Of a stretch of 64,000 nucleotides of DNA, positions 37,575-47,472 are shown piece by piece. Under the pieces are notes generated by a model. It saw only the letters and a list, made by a program, of their open reading frames with translations. It was not told where the DNA came from and made no database searches. This stretch comes from Nitrospiraceae bacterium (GTDB lineage: Bacteria > Nitrospirota > Nitrospiria > Nitrospirales > UBA2166), in assembly GCA_002726235.1 (NCBI GenBank), contig PBSN01000008.1, forward strand, positions 606,136 through 670,135, written 5' to 3'. The first letter of the stretch is position 1. Each line of letters begins with the position of its first letter. The position numbers and the translations under genes were made by a program.

Positions 37575-38315
37575 GTGACGAAACACCTAGCCTACCTCTA
37601 TCAGTTGCCACCCACCCCCTATGAGGAAGCCTGGCAACTCCAACAAACTATTCATAGCGAACGTGTCGATGACAAGACAAACGACACCCTTCTTCTGCTG
37701 GAACATCTACCAACTTACACCGTAGGACGACGCGTCAAGGACGCACTCCGCCTAATCAATGAAGATGCTCGGATCAAACATAGCATTCCCATTTACCAGA
37801 CCGAACGAGGAGGACTTATCACCTACCACGGACCAGGACAGCTTGTGGGATACCCCATTCTTAAACTCAAGACATACTGCCGCGGCCCAAAAACCTACAT
37901 GCACCTACTCGAGGAAGTCTTGATTCGCCTCCTTCACGATTTTGGCCTTCAAGCACACCGACGTGACCACTGCATAGGCGTTTGGATTGCAGACCGAAAG
38001 ATCGCGGCACTGGGCGTCCATGTCAGCCGTGGAGTGACCATGCACGGATTTGCGTTGAACGTCATGAACGATCTTCAAGCATATGATTGGATCATCCCCT
38101 GCGGGATCGAAGGATGCAAGGTGACCACCATGGCCAAGGAACTAGGAAGAGACGTTAGATTACCCTCAGTCTCAGATCGGCTATGCGCTATTTTTGCGGA
38201 GACCTTCGGGGTTCTATTTCAACAAGAACGATCCAAAGATGTTCTGTGGAAACATTCAAATCAAGTGCACCTAGGCCTAAAAAAGCAACCCCATCCAACA
38301 GCCCAAGCACCATAG
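37575..38315 (+). CDS. lipB: Octanoyl-[acyl-carrier-protein]:protein octanoyltransferase LipB
   Basis: Transfers octanoyl from ACP to lipoyl domains such as GcvH. 246 residues from a GTG at 37575, preceded by GGAGG with 5-bp spacing; longer forms add 27 non-conserved residues. Family motifs: LLLLEHLPTYTVGRR, TERGGLITYHGPGQLVGYPIL, catalytic lysine K142 in DRKIAALGV and catalytic cysteine C176 in DWIIPCGIEG. LipA (sulfur insertion) is not in the window. Confidence 0.92.
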   Translation: MTKHLAYLYQLPPTPYEEAWQLQQTIHSERVDDKTNDTLLLLEHLPTYTVGRRVKDALRLINEDARIKHSIPIYQTERGGLITYHGPGQLVGYPILKLKTYCRGPKTYMHLLEEVLIRLLHDFGLQAHRRDHCIGVWIADRKIAALGVHVSRGVTMHGFALNVMNDLQAYDWIIPCGIEGCKVTTMAKELGRDVRLPSVSDRLCAIFAETFGVLFQQERSKDVLWKHSNQVHLGLKKQPHPTAQAP

Positions 38316-38748
38316 CCGATTGTATTTGAACGTCGATACATTCTGCGAGTACCAAGTCTCATGACCCTACGCTACCGCCGACTAACCTTCTAGATCTGCC
38401 ACCATGTAATACGCAAGGATCCACCGGATTGCGAGTAGTCCGAAGCTGGATTTTTCGTGAGAGAATCCATTTTAAATCCAGCGTTCATAATTTCACCGTA
38501 AATTTACGCCGCAACGTAACGTGGTTCTTTTTGAGCCATCTGCTCATAGTGTTTCTCCGGTATATGAGACACATCCAACCTTACCAATGAGCAGAAATTT
38601 TACTTGCCGCGCTGTACAGATTTCCAGACCCACCTCGATATATAGCATATGCAGTTTCTTTCCAGGCTTGAGATTGCCAGACTCTCATATTCTCTTAGGG
38701 CGATATCCTGAGACTGTAGCGACAATCCCTCAGTTCCACATCAAGACC
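38316..38748. other. Intergenic gap, no recognised feature
   Basis: About 430 bp between convergent lipB and xth. It has no recognisable gene, RNA or strong terminator; a small plus-strand frame inside it has no binding site or family resemblance. Confidence 0.5.
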
Positions 38749-39516
38749 CTAAAACTCTGCCCACATAACGGTGTGATCGGAAGGATTCTCCATATTTCGC
38801 GGCATTATGTCGACCTCTGCTTTGACACATTTCTTCGCTAGCAATGGCGTAGCGAGGATATGGTCAACGCGCCACCCCCGATTCTCAATCAACGTGTTTG
38901 GCTGACGATAATCCCAGAAAGTGTACTGCAAACGATCGGGATGTAATTTCCGAAAGACATCGGTAAATCCCCATGCCACAGTCTCATGGTAGACTCGACG
39001 CACGTCTTCGTGAAAACAGACGTGTTTGAGTTTCGTTGTTGGCCTGTCAACATCGATCGACTCAGGGGCAACGTTCAGATCACCACACCAAATTGCAGGT
39101 TTTGTAATGGAAAGGTGCTTTGAAAAGTACGCACGTAAACGCTTGTACCACTCTAACTTGTAGGAGTACTTTGGGGAATCGAGACTGGCTCCCTGGGGGA
39201 CATAAGTATTGACGATGGTGATTCCATCAACCGTCACTCGAAGGAGACGAGCTTCATCAGGTTCTCCCCCATCATCAAATCCGTATGACACATTTTTTGG
39301 CGCGTTCAAACTCAAGACGGCCACACCATTGTATGACTTCATCCCACGAAAAGTCACATAGTATCCAGACTCGTCAAACGCAGACAGCGGAAACTCAGAA
39401 TCCTGTACTTTTGTCTCTTGCAGACAGAGAACATCAGGTGTGTTGCGCTTCAGCCATTGAAGCACGATAGGAAGTCGTTTCCGAATGGAATTTACATTAA
39501 ACGTCGCGAGTTTCAA
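38749..39516 (-). CDS. xth: Exodeoxyribonuclease III (AP endonuclease)
   Basis: 255-residue Mg-dependent AP endonuclease/3'-exonuclease of the ExoIII family. Motifs: MKLATFNVNSIRKRLP, DVLCLQETKVQDSEFP with the metal-binding Glu, YNGVAVLSL, NTYVPQG, WCGDLNVAPESIDVDRP with Asp-Asn, VDHILATPLLA and the final SDHTVMW with the catalytic His. It overlaps the upstream SDR gene by 4 bp (ATGA). It processes abasic sites made by glycosylases such as the nearby MutY. Confidence 0.95.
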   Translation of the reverse strand: MKLATFNVNSIRKRLPIVLQWLKRNTPDVLCLQETKVQDSEFPLSAFDESGYYVTFRGMKSYNGVAVLSLNAPKNVSYGFDDGGEPDEARLLRVTVDGITIVNTYVPQGASLDSPKYSYKLEWYKRLRAYFSKHLSITKPAIWCGDLNVAPESIDVDRPTTKLKHVCFHEDVRRVYHETVAWGFTDVFRKLHPDRLQYTFWDYRQPNTLIENRGWRVDHILATPLLAKKCVKAEVDIMPRNMENPSDHTVMWAEF

Positions 39517-40250
39517 TCAGGAACTCCGCGGCCCCAATCCGCCCACATACGATCTACAACTAGGCGATGAACAATCGCATTGGGTCCAAGCGTTGCCAAG
39601 TACACCGCAGTCTCGGCGATATCAAATGGGTCGATCAGGCCGCTTTTCTCTCTTTCTTCTCTTGACGCATCAACCAGTTCATCTGCAACCCGCCCAGGAC
39701 AGATCGCCGCAACCCTAATCTTGTGCGGACGCCCTTCATCCGCCAACGCTTGAGTGAGTCCAAGGATACCGAATTTTGAGGCGCTGTAGGTTCCAGTTCC
39801 AGACCACGATTCTACACCTGCGACACTCGACATATTGATGATGTTTCCGCCACCGCTTTGCTTCATCACGCGAACTCCTTCACGACAACAGAAAAACATC
39901 CCTCGAAGATTGGTATTCATGACGTGATCGAATGTGTCCGTTGCTGTCTCCACAATGTGTTCGCCAAGAAGAATGCCGGCATTGTTAACGAGGATATCGA
40001 TTTTCCCAAATTGCCTCACCGTTTCCGAGATAAGGTGAGTCACCTGTGCTTCATCTGTTACGTCGGTCTGGATCACAGCTGCTTGGCCACCACGCGCGCG
40101 AATCGTTGCTGCACCTTGATCACACAATTCAATCCGTCGAGCCGCAATGACAACAGTCGCTCCTTCTTCCGCAAATCTTAAGGCAATAGCTTTTCCGATA
40201 CCGCTGCTACTGCCTGTGACAATTGCTATCTTATTCTCCAAACGCTTCAC
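39513..40250 (-). CDS. Short-chain dehydrogenase/reductase
   Basis: Classical SDR of 245 residues: cofactor motif TGSSSGIGKAIA, NNAGIL, catalytic Ser/Tyr/Lys in SSVAGVESWSGTGTYSASKFG (YxxxK), and PGRVADELVD. The residue pattern resembles 3-oxoacyl-reductase-like and glucose-dehydrogenase-like SDRs, but substrate cannot be fixed. The stop overlaps the xth start. The upstream HTH/Zn-ribbon gene lies 11 bp away on the same strand, so it may be its regulator or just its operon partner. Confidence 0.85.
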   Translation of the reverse strand: MKRLENKIAIVTGSSSGIGKAIALRFAEEGATVVIAARRIELCDQGAATIRARGGQAAVIQTDVTDEAQVTHLISETVRQFGKIDILVNNAGILLGEHIVETATDTFDHVMNTNLRGMFFCCREGVRVMKQSGGGNIINMSSVAGVESWSGTGTYSASKFGILGLTQALADEGRPHKIRVAAICPGRVADELVDASREEREKSGLIDPFDIAETAVYLATLGPNAIVHRLVVDRMWADWGRGVPD

Positions 40251-40261
40251 TACTTTACTTT

Positions 40262-40579
40262 CTACGCTCGATACTCAATGCCATACCGAGGATCTGATAT
40301 TTTTTTTCCGCGGCACTGCGGACACCGGCTGGGTCGAGTGAGTCGAGTACGGGTGAGAAACTCATAGCCACACTCGTGGCAACCCGAAGGCTCCATCACG
40401 AAGCGTCGCGACTTATCGCGAGATACTGACCGAAGAATGTGTGGCATATGACCGTCAACCTGGCGTTGAGGAATCCCAAACTGTGCCGATAGCTCACGAG
40501 CAGAGCATAACGTCCCCATAAGCCGCTGCATGATCTGTTGCCGGATGGTGAACTGGTTATCACACATGGATGATGCCAT
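40262..40579 (-). CDS. HTH plus zinc-ribbon predicted transcriptional regulator (COG3357-like)
   Basis: A 105-residue protein with an N-terminal helix-turn-helix (RQQIMQRLMGTLCSARELSAQFGIPQRQVDGHMPHIL) and a C-terminal zinc ribbon with two CxxC pairs (CHECGYEF and CPQCRGKKI). This fusion is that of COG3357, common in archaea and patchy in bacteria; function is not established. It leads the SDR-xth operon with an 11-bp gap. Met 40567 is an alternative start. Confidence 0.7.
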   Translation of the reverse strand: MASSMCDNQFTIRQQIMQRLMGTLCSARELSAQFGIPQRQVDGHMPHILRSVSRDKSRRFVMEPSGCHECGYEFLTRTRLTRPSRCPQCRGKKISDPRYGIEYRA

Positions 40580-40764
40580 GTCAAAGGGATGCCTGCCGCA
40601 TCAAAAAAGGCATTATCGACTCAGCATATGAGTACAAGCATGTCTGGCGGAAAAATCAGCGTCTAGGGAAATGCCGAAAATGAGGAGTGCAACACCACCA
40701 GCGACATCATGATCGCGATTGATTGAAGAAGCCTGCGGTAATTTCTTAAAATAACGAAGTCTCC

Positions 40765-43700
40765 TCAGAACGCCACCCTTTTCGTTTCACCATTTTCAAG
40801 AAGATCGAAACAATGAGATATCCATTGCCGTGTCAGTTTTTCGTGGACCACGTTCTGCATTAAGCGTTCATGCAGACATTCAAAATCCACATGGTCCAAC
40901 TCTTGATCCTGATTAAAGCAGGAGAAAACAATCTTTTCCTTGCCACTTTCGGGATCCTCATGCCGTTGGAGACACTGGGCACAGATTTCCTTCATCATGC
41001 ACTGCATGGGGGAGTTGATGCTACCGATGGCTACATGATCTGGCTTGAAGAATTCTTCGAGCACCCCGTACCGAGCCTTGCGCACCGCATCCATCATGCG
41101 ATCTGATCCGATAACAATCATCCGGTCAACCTCATTGAGAGGGATGTCCCCCTTGCCAAGACTGCCGTCGCCATAGGCCTTGATGGATTCGATGATATTG
41201 GCCACCACGGCCTTGTCCTGAGGACGGGTGGGTTCGAATCCCGGTTCCTCGTCACAACACCAAACGATGACATCGCCTGAATTGATGATGTCCTTCACAT
41301 GGTAACGATCAGCCACTTGCTTATAGCCGGCAAAGTAGAGCACGCGGGAACCAGCATCGCGCAACGCTTGGCCAATAGAAAACAGCACCGCATTACCCAA
41401 ACCACCGCCAAGCAACATCACCGTCTCGTTCTTTGGTGTTTCCGTGGGAGCCCCTGTGGGACCCATCAGAACCACCGGCTCGCCAGGCTTAAGATGGATG
41501 CAGAGGTTAGACGATCCACCCATTTCCAGCACAATAACTGACACCAATCCCTTCTCTCGATCAACCCAAGCGCCGGTAAGAGCCAACCCTTCCATCGCCA
41601 AGGTCGTGCCATTAACCCGCAAGGCATGATTCTCATAGTTCTGCAGGCGAAAGAACTGTCCCGGCTGAAACGCCTGCGCCGCAAATGGTGCATGCAACAC
41701 CACTTCAACAATATTTGGTGTGAGGCGAACAACCTCCTTTACAGTGGCGCGCAACCCTGCATTCAATTCGGTTACCAAGTCAAGTGCCTTGATATCGGAG
41801 GGTGGGTTACGGTCAAGAACTCTCTGCACGATAGGAAATCCCTTCTTGGCACTGGCCATAGCACTCACCACGTTACCAGCAAAAGAGGGATGAAGGTCGC
41901 CAAAGAAACTGATGGAATGATTATCCTCGGTGATTTTGATGAGCGAATAGACCTTGCTCGGTTTCGCCGACCATTCAGGTTGTACCGGACTCCCCGACTC
42001 ATCCAAGGCTTGATAGTATTTGCCGTTCATCTCGGCAAAGCCGGGATGTTCGCGGGCTAGGGTTGTATTTGGCTGAGTGCCAGCAGCCACCAGAATCGCA
42101 CGAGCAGGAAGAGTCACTTCCTCGCCTGTGGATTTGGGGCGCCCATCCTCACCAATTTTCTGCCGCGCTAACCGAATGGCTTTGGTATGGCCATACTCGT
42201 CCAGCTCCACGGCCAACGGCGACAGCAATTCGGCAAACCGAATGCCCTCGTTGAGGGCATAGATAATCTCATCATGGTTGAGGGTATAGCTAGGCGAATC
42301 AATCATGCGACGACGATAGGCAATGGTGACACCACCCCACTGCTTGATAAGCTCGGCAAAATGGGGACTGCGCCCTTCCTCCTCCGCTACTTGGCGCTCT
42401 TCCCAGACAGCCATAGCATGAGCCAGGAACTCATCGGCGATCTCCGCCTCCTCTTCGGTGTAGAGGCTACGGACCATCTCTTCACCCTGCTCTTTCTTCA
42501 GAATGTTATAACGCACGCTAAATTTCTCCACTTGGCGTACGTAATAGGCCATGGCTTCCGTCGCCGAGTCGATAGCGGTCAGACCACCACCAATCACCAC
42601 CACAGGCAACCGCAGTTGCAAATTGGCGATGGTTTCCTTCTTGGCCGCACCAGTAAGCTGGAGCGCCATGAGAAAGTCAGAAGCCTGACGCACGCCACGG
42701 GCAAGACCGTTTGGCACAGAGAGATAGGTTGGCTTGCCAGCGCCAGCACACATTGCGATGTGATCAAATCCCATGGAAAAGGCAGATTCGGCAGTCATCG
42801 AACTGCCAAAACGAACGCCGCCGAACATCGTAAACAGTGACCGTCGCTCCACCAACAGGCGCAGGACCTTGAGAAAATTCTTGTCCCAGCGCACAGTGAT
42901 CCCGTATTCGGCAACACCACCAAATCCAGCCATGGCACGCTCATCAAGATTCTCATAAAGTTCGGCAATATCCTGAATTGGCTTGAAGACCACGCGTTCT
43001 CCACTAGCGGTTACGCCAGAAATTTTTGAATCCACGGGTTCAATCTTGAGACCATCTACGGCGACCACCGTATGACCTGCATTCATTAGAAAATGTCCCA
43101 GCGTGAAACCTGCAGGCCCCAGCCCTACGATTAGAACCTTGTAGCCAGTCTCTGGCAACGGCAGGGGTTGCTTAAAATTAAGCGGATTCCAGCGCGTCAG
43201 CAGGCTATAGATTTCAAATCCCCATGGCAAAGCCAAAGTATCCTTGACGATCCTAGTCTCCACTTGCGGAATTTCAACCGGCTCCTGCTTCTGGAAGATA
43301 CAGGCCTTGGAACACTCGTTACAGATACGATGGCCAGTACCAGCCACCAAGGGATTGTCCACGGCAATAATGGCCAGGGCGGCCAAAGTATATCCATCTA
43401 CCTTGACCTTATGCATCTCAGAAATTCGCTCGTCGAGAGGACAGCCAATAAGGGAAACTCCCAGGGGATTGTCCATGAAAGAACCAGTTTTCTTATCTCG
43501 GAACCCAGTGGAACAAGAATCACGCTCACGATCATGACAAAGGACGCAATAAGTGGCATGATCATACGCGCCAATGAAATCCATACCGTCATCGGTCAGC
43601 GAAAACCCATCACGGCGATAGAGGGGTTTGTCCTCAGGCTGTTTCATCGAGATGACGCCGTTTGCTTCCTCCGTGGACGTGGGCACAAGATTAAAATGAT

Positions 43701-44277
43701 CAACTTTTCGAATGAGGTGAAATAACACATTCTTCCCGTGACGTTTACGCCCAGCCTTTGTATGCCCCGCCCAAGCGGCATAGCGTTCGGCTAGATCGAT
43801 AGCGACAACGTTGGCCTCTTCGTCATCAAGCCACTCAAGAACATGCCTAGCAAAGGTTAGTTGATCTAAAGCACTGCCAAACCTTTCGGTCAATGCCTTC
43901 TCAAGCGCTGCCCCGTCAAACCCTTCCGCGTCTTCCGCTGAATGTGCCTTGGCGGCACGGCGCTGAATGAACTGTCGTTTGCATATCCGGATCGGAGCCA
44001 ACTCATTATCTCGTTCGGATAGTGCACGTAGGGACTGACCGATAGAAAAAAGGTTGCCAAGGAAATCCTCGAGATAGGGTGCAATGGCCACTAACAGGTT
44101 AGATTCATCGAGACGCTCTAGTTTGTCAGGCGCAGCGCGTGCCACCAACAGTTGGTCACACAATTCCTCATCCGATTCCCCGAGGTATTTAAGAAACAGA
44201 TCATCAATTCGCTTGAGCCCTTCAAGATCATAAAGATCTTCAAAAGCTAAATCGTAGCCCAGTAATATTTTAGTCAT
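40765..44277 (-). CDS. Large single-chain NfnB/GltD-PyrK-like flavoprotein oxidoreductase
   Basis: 1170 residues from ATG 44277 (an upstream start would add 25 unrelated residues). Domains in order: an unrecognised helical N-terminal region of about 230 residues; a GltD/NfnB-type Fe-S domain (about 235-335, cysteines in YCVLCHDRERDSC, GCPLDE and CNECSKACIF); an FAD/NAD(P) domain with GLGPAGFTLG near 385 and a second fold VVIGGGLTAID near 562; then from about 840 a PyrK/NfnA-like ferredoxin-reductase domain with FQPGQFFRL, LLGGGLGNAV and a 2Fe-2S motif CxxxxxCxxC...C (CMMKEICAQC). This is the domain content of NADH-dependent ferredoxin:NADP+ oxidoreductase (NfnAB) joined into one chain. Electron bifurcation is inferred, not shown. 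Confidence 0.75.
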   Translation of the reverse strand: MTKILLGYDLAFEDLYDLEGLKRIDDLFLKYLGESDEELCDQLLVARAAPDKLERLDESNLLVAIAPYLEDFLGNLFSIGQSLRALSERDNELAPIRICKRQFIQRRAAKAHSAEDAEGFDGAALEKALTERFGSALDQLTFARHVLEWLDDEEANVVAIDLAERYAAWAGHTKAGRKRHGKNVLFHLIRKVDHFNLVPTSTEEANGVISMKQPEDKPLYRRDGFSLTDDGMDFIGAYDHATYCVLCHDRERDSCSTGFRDKKTGSFMDNPLGVSLIGCPLDERISEMHKVKVDGYTLAALAIIAVDNPLVAGTGHRICNECSKACIFQKQEPVEIPQVETRIVKDTLALPWGFEIYSLLTRWNPLNFKQPLPLPETGYKVLIVGLGPAGFTLGHFLMNAGHTVVAVDGLKIEPVDSKISGVTASGERVVFKPIQDIAELYENLDERAMAGFGGVAEYGITVRWDKNFLKVLRLLVERRSLFTMFGGVRFGSSMTAESAFSMGFDHIAMCAGAGKPTYLSVPNGLARGVRQASDFLMALQLTGAAKKETIANLQLRLPVVVIGGGLTAIDSATEAMAYYVRQVEKFSVRYNILKKEQGEEMVRSLYTEEEAEIADEFLAHAMAVWEERQVAEEEGRSPHFAELIKQWGGVTIAYRRRMIDSPSYTLNHDEIIYALNEGIRFAELLSPLAVELDEYGHTKAIRLARQKIGEDGRPKSTGEEVTLPARAILVAAGTQPNTTLAREHPGFAEMNGKYYQALDESGSPVQPEWSAKPSKVYSLIKITEDNHSISFFGDLHPSFAGNVVSAMASAKKGFPIVQRVLDRNPPSDIKALDLVTELNAGLRATVKEVVRLTPNIVEVVLHAPFAAQAFQPGQFFRLQNYENHALRVNGTTLAMEGLALTGAWVDREKGLVSVIVLEMGGSSNLCIHLKPGEPVVLMGPTGAPTETPKNETVMLLGGGLGNAVLFSIGQALRDAGSRVLYFAGYKQVADRYHVKDIINSGDVIVWCCDEEPGFEPTRPQDKAVVANIIESIKAYGDGSLGKGDIPLNEVDRMIVIGSDRMMDAVRKARYGVLEEFFKPDHVAIGSINSPMQCMMKEICAQCLQRHEDPESGKEKIVFSCFNQDQELDHVDFECLHERLMQNVVHEKLTRQWISHCFDLLENGETKRVAF

Positions 44278-45003
44278 GGTTATGTCTTCTTGTTTCCCCA
44301 CGTATCGTTTCCTCATTATTTCTGCTCTTGGTGCAAAGCTTCTTCTCGTCATAGCTCATAGCGGTCCAATCATGCTCATACCCTGTATTAAGCTTTACCG
44401 AAAGATCCTTAATGATCTGCTAGTGGCACTTTTGATTCAAAACACCCATTGCCATCCTTCAGTCAATCATATAAGCAACTGATTCCAGAGAATCATACAT
44501 CGTCAATTCGAACTGTATCGTTAGTATTGACACTTGATTGTCCCCATCGCTTTTCTACCGACCCTATAATCATGGACAAATCGGCGCAACATGATAGCAT
44601 GAACGATCAAACATGCCATGAAAAGAATGGCGCAAGTTTAGCCAACAAACAAATGTGCCCCTGCCGATGAGATGCCCCCTCACCGAGGGCCAAACGATAA
44701 ACATTCTTGGACAACGGGAAGTAGAGCAACAATGCTACTCATCTTCAGCAAATGTACTTGTTCCATAATTTTGTCCACGCAATGGGTTTTGCAAATAAAC
44801 ATTACAGATGGCGCAGAGGAGAAAGGACATCACCCCATTCCACGTACCAGCTAGAAAAAATGCACCGCTGATTTTTAAACGCACAACATCGACGGAGTGA
44901 CTGAAAGCGTTGTTTTGTGACAGCGTGCTCTGACCTCACATCGAAGCCATGAAATCCGCGGCTAAAGGCTCCCAATGACCAAGCCCGCACACTGTGAGAA
45001 ACC
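44278..45003. other. Intergenic gap upstream of the large flavoprotein gene
   Basis: About 725 bp between two minus-strand genes. It should hold the promoter of the flavoprotein gene. I found no RNA gene, coding sequence with a binding site, or clear operator; several short plus-strand frames have no family resemblance. Confidence 0.45.
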
Positions 45004-46215
45004 CTATAAATTTGAGGGAATGTCAGGTGCCTGACAAAACAAGGCGACACTTGCGGCATATCCGTGCAGAAAGTTCATACTTCCAACGAGACCTATTTCT
45101 CCTGCAGCAAAAAAACCCCCAACCGGAACATCGCCAATGCGCTCACGAAGACTACTCACATCATGATGTGGCCGACCGAAAAACCGTTGCCCACGTCCAG
45201 TACAGCTAAACAAAAGCGCCCCATTAACCTCGATACCAGAAAGCTGTCCCTTAACACCCGCAAGGAGCAGGTTCAGATCTTCGCTTGCAGTTTTTTCATC
45301 TCGAAGATGGAACTGCACGGTCTGGCCTTCCTTCACCACATCTCCAAGTGAGATGCTACCGGACGGCCGATCAACACCAACTAGTCCTCGGATAAGAAAA
45401 TCACCCCGTCCAAGTTCCTGTTTATATTCATCCATGGCATACCCCACCATAGTCTTCGTTCGCGCCTGCTGTTGATCGTGTTGATTCAGACCTTCAAATA
45501 ATTCCTGAAGACGGTCTAATGCTGAGCTTCCGCCTAATTCATGAATCATATTGCCTTTGGCCTTGGTAATGATAAAGCGTTCTCCAATTGGTCGACATCC
45601 TTGCGATACCACAGTACAAATCTTCACTGCACCCATCATGGTAACTCCTACGGTGCCCGAGGTCACAACGTGATCATTAAACAGAAGCCTGTTCTTGCCA
45701 GGGGCATGTCCACTACTAACCATCCCTCCAACCGCCGGCGCACCAGGGAAGCGATTGCTCAAAAACGTGAAGAGCTCTGTTGCAGGCGTCGAGTACGGAT
45801 CGGCAAATAAAATCGTCGTCGGAGAGTCAGATGACCGATCATACCCCGGCATCTCTTTCGGCCACCCCGCGACAGTGACACGATCGCTTTTCCGCTCAAA
45901 GGTAAGGTGAAAGGGAACGAGATGTGTCCGAGGCAAATGGGCTAACCAGAGACACATCCCAGGCGTTGTTTCAATCTCTTTGGCTCCACCAATGATACCG
46001 TGGCAAGAACACCCGAGCAAAACCTGAGGATTCAATCGGTTCCGCAGATAAGGCACGACATCAGCAATATGTTCCGCATGATGATTAGAAAAAAACAGAA
46101 GCGCTAGATCAGCCGATGTACCACTGAGACTTTCTGCGGCCTTCTCACACAAGTCCACCATGGCTGCCCGAGTTTCAGCTTCCAAGGAAACGGCTACCGC
46201 GCACTGCATTTTCAT
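45004..46215 (-). CDS. FIST domain signal-transduction protein
   Basis: About 403 residues with a FIST N-terminal domain (LALLFFSNHHAEHIADVVPYLRNRL, LLGCSCHGIIGG, TTILFADPYSTPATELFTFL, PAVGGMVSSG) and a FIST C-terminal domain (IRGLVGVDR, VQFHLRDEKTASEDL, GALLFSCTGRGQRFFG, DVPVGGFFAAGEIG). FIST proteins are sensors, often of small ligands such as amino acids, usually next to histidine kinases or GGDEF genes; none is adjacent here, so it is a stand-alone. ATG 46215 is the likely start, though three Mets are close. Confidence 0.85.
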   Translation of the reverse strand: MKMQCAVAVSLEAETRAAMVDLCEKAAESLSGTSADLALLFFSNHHAEHIADVVPYLRNRLNPQVLLGCSCHGIIGGAKEIETTPGMCLWLAHLPRTHLVPFHLTFERKSDRVTVAGWPKEMPGYDRSSDSPTTILFADPYSTPATELFTFLSNRFPGAPAVGGMVSSGHAPGKNRLLFNDHVVTSGTVGVTMMGAVKICTVVSQGCRPIGERFIITKAKGNMIHELGGSSALDRLQELFEGLNQHDQQQARTKTMVGYAMDEYKQELGRGDFLIRGLVGVDRPSGSISLGDVVKEGQTVQFHLRDEKTASEDLNLLLAGVKGQLSGIEVNGALLFSCTGRGQRFFGRPHHDVSSLRERIGDVPVGGFFAAGEIGLVGSMNFLHGYAASVALFCQAPDIPSNL

Positions 46216-46308
46216 ATTTGGATTGATCCCTTCACCCATCCAGCACATTCCCTTCGTGTACTATACCCATACCAAAAAACTATCTTGATTCGACCTCGCA
46301 TTTGTCTC

Positions 46309-47331
46309 TCACACAGCCATCAGATCGATTACAACTTTTCCAATATGTTGTTGGGATCGCAAATATTCATAGGCCTGTACCGTATGATTAAATGAGAATA
46401 CACGCGAAAGGTGTGGCCGAATCTTCGCCACATCATACGCATACACTACTGCGCGTAATTCCTCCGTTGATTCCATCAAAATTCCGCGCACTGTGACCTG
46501 ACGTCTGAGAAGATCACGAACATTGATCATGCTTTTCACACCATCGAGTACGCCAACTAAACTCACCCGGCCCCCATATGCACACGATTGAATTGATAGC
46601 CCAAGTGACCGTCCACCTGCGACCTCGACAACAACATCCGCACCACGACCCCCTGTAATGTCCACAACTCGCTGTGACCAGCCGTGCTGCCGATAGTCAA
46701 TCACTTCAGTGACGCCAAATTCGCGCTTCGCAATTTCAGCCTTCGCCTCACTCGAGGTACTCAAGATTGAACGCGCCCCGACCATGCGGACGATTTGAAG
46801 AGCAAAGATCGAGACACCACCCGTCCCATGAACCAACACCCAATCACTAGGCTTTGCCTTCCCATGCGTCACAACCGCAGCCCACGCGGTTAAACCTGCA
46901 ATCGTGAAGGTAGCCCCCTCACAAAAGGTCAAATGCTCTGGCACATTCACCAGCGCAGCTGAAGGATAGATGATCTGTTGCGCAAGCACACCATCAACCC
47001 CGTTGCCTCCTACAAACGTCTTTACCCATTTATTATTCATCGTTCCCGCTGGCCAGCACCGAAATGGCGCATTCAACACTCGATCACCCGCCTTCACCTC
47101 TGTAACGTCTGGACCAACCTCAACCACCTCCCCCGCCATATCCGAACAAGCAACGATCGGCGGATTCTGCTCACCTCCATAGCGTCCATCGGCAACCATA
47201 AGGTCACGATAATTCAAGGAGACAGCACGCACATCCACAAGAACCTCCCCTCGTCGAGGAGCTCCGGGAGGGTGAGACTCTTCGCGCTGAAGACCATCAA
47301 GGCCCTTCCCATTAACCGTGTAACGTTTCAT
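46309..47331 (-). CDS. NAD(P)-dependent MDR-family alcohol dehydrogenase/quinone oxidoreductase
   Basis: 340-residue medium-chain dehydrogenase/reductase. The cofactor loop is LVHGTGGVSIFALQIVRMVGAR; CSDMAGEVVEVGPDVTEVKAGDRVL marks the N-terminal GroES-like domain. The full set of zinc ligands of ADH is not seen, which favours the quinone-reductase-like/zinc-independent group. Substrate unknown. It lies upstream of the FIST gene on the same strand, with a 90-bp gap. Confidence 0.82.
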   Translation of the reverse strand: MKRYTVNGKGLDGLQREESHPPGAPRRGEVLVDVRAVSLNYRDLMVADGRYGGEQNPPIVACSDMAGEVVEVGPDVTEVKAGDRVLNAPFRCWPAGTMNNKWVKTFVGGNGVDGVLAQQIIYPSAALVNVPEHLTFCEGATFTIAGLTAWAAVVTHGKAKPSDWVLVHGTGGVSIFALQIVRMVGARSILSTSSEAKAEIAKREFGVTEVIDYRQHGWSQRVVDITGGRGADVVVEVAGGRSLGLSIQSCAYGGRVSLVGVLDGVKSMINVRDLLRRQVTVRGILMESTEELRAVVYAYDVAKIRPHLSRVFSFNHTVQAYEYLRSQQHIGKVVIDLMAV

Positions 47332-47472
47332 GCCTAGGTATTCATTTCCATTCCTTAATCATGTTAGGCATCACAGTAGAACAGGGAGCACCAATTACAC
47401 TACCATTTTCCAAGAAAAATCTATTCGTAGAAAATCCCGTCTCGATGAGTCACGGTGTACACAACACCCAAC

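Noticed and set aside
41221..41245. GGGTTCGAATCCCGG, looks like a tRNA T arm
   Set aside because: It lies inside the large flavoprotein gene, and no acceptor, D or anticodon arm fits around it.
42187..42840. 217-codon plus-strand open frame
   Set aside because: Antisense to the flavoprotein gene with conserved domains; His/Arg-rich composition typical of shadows.
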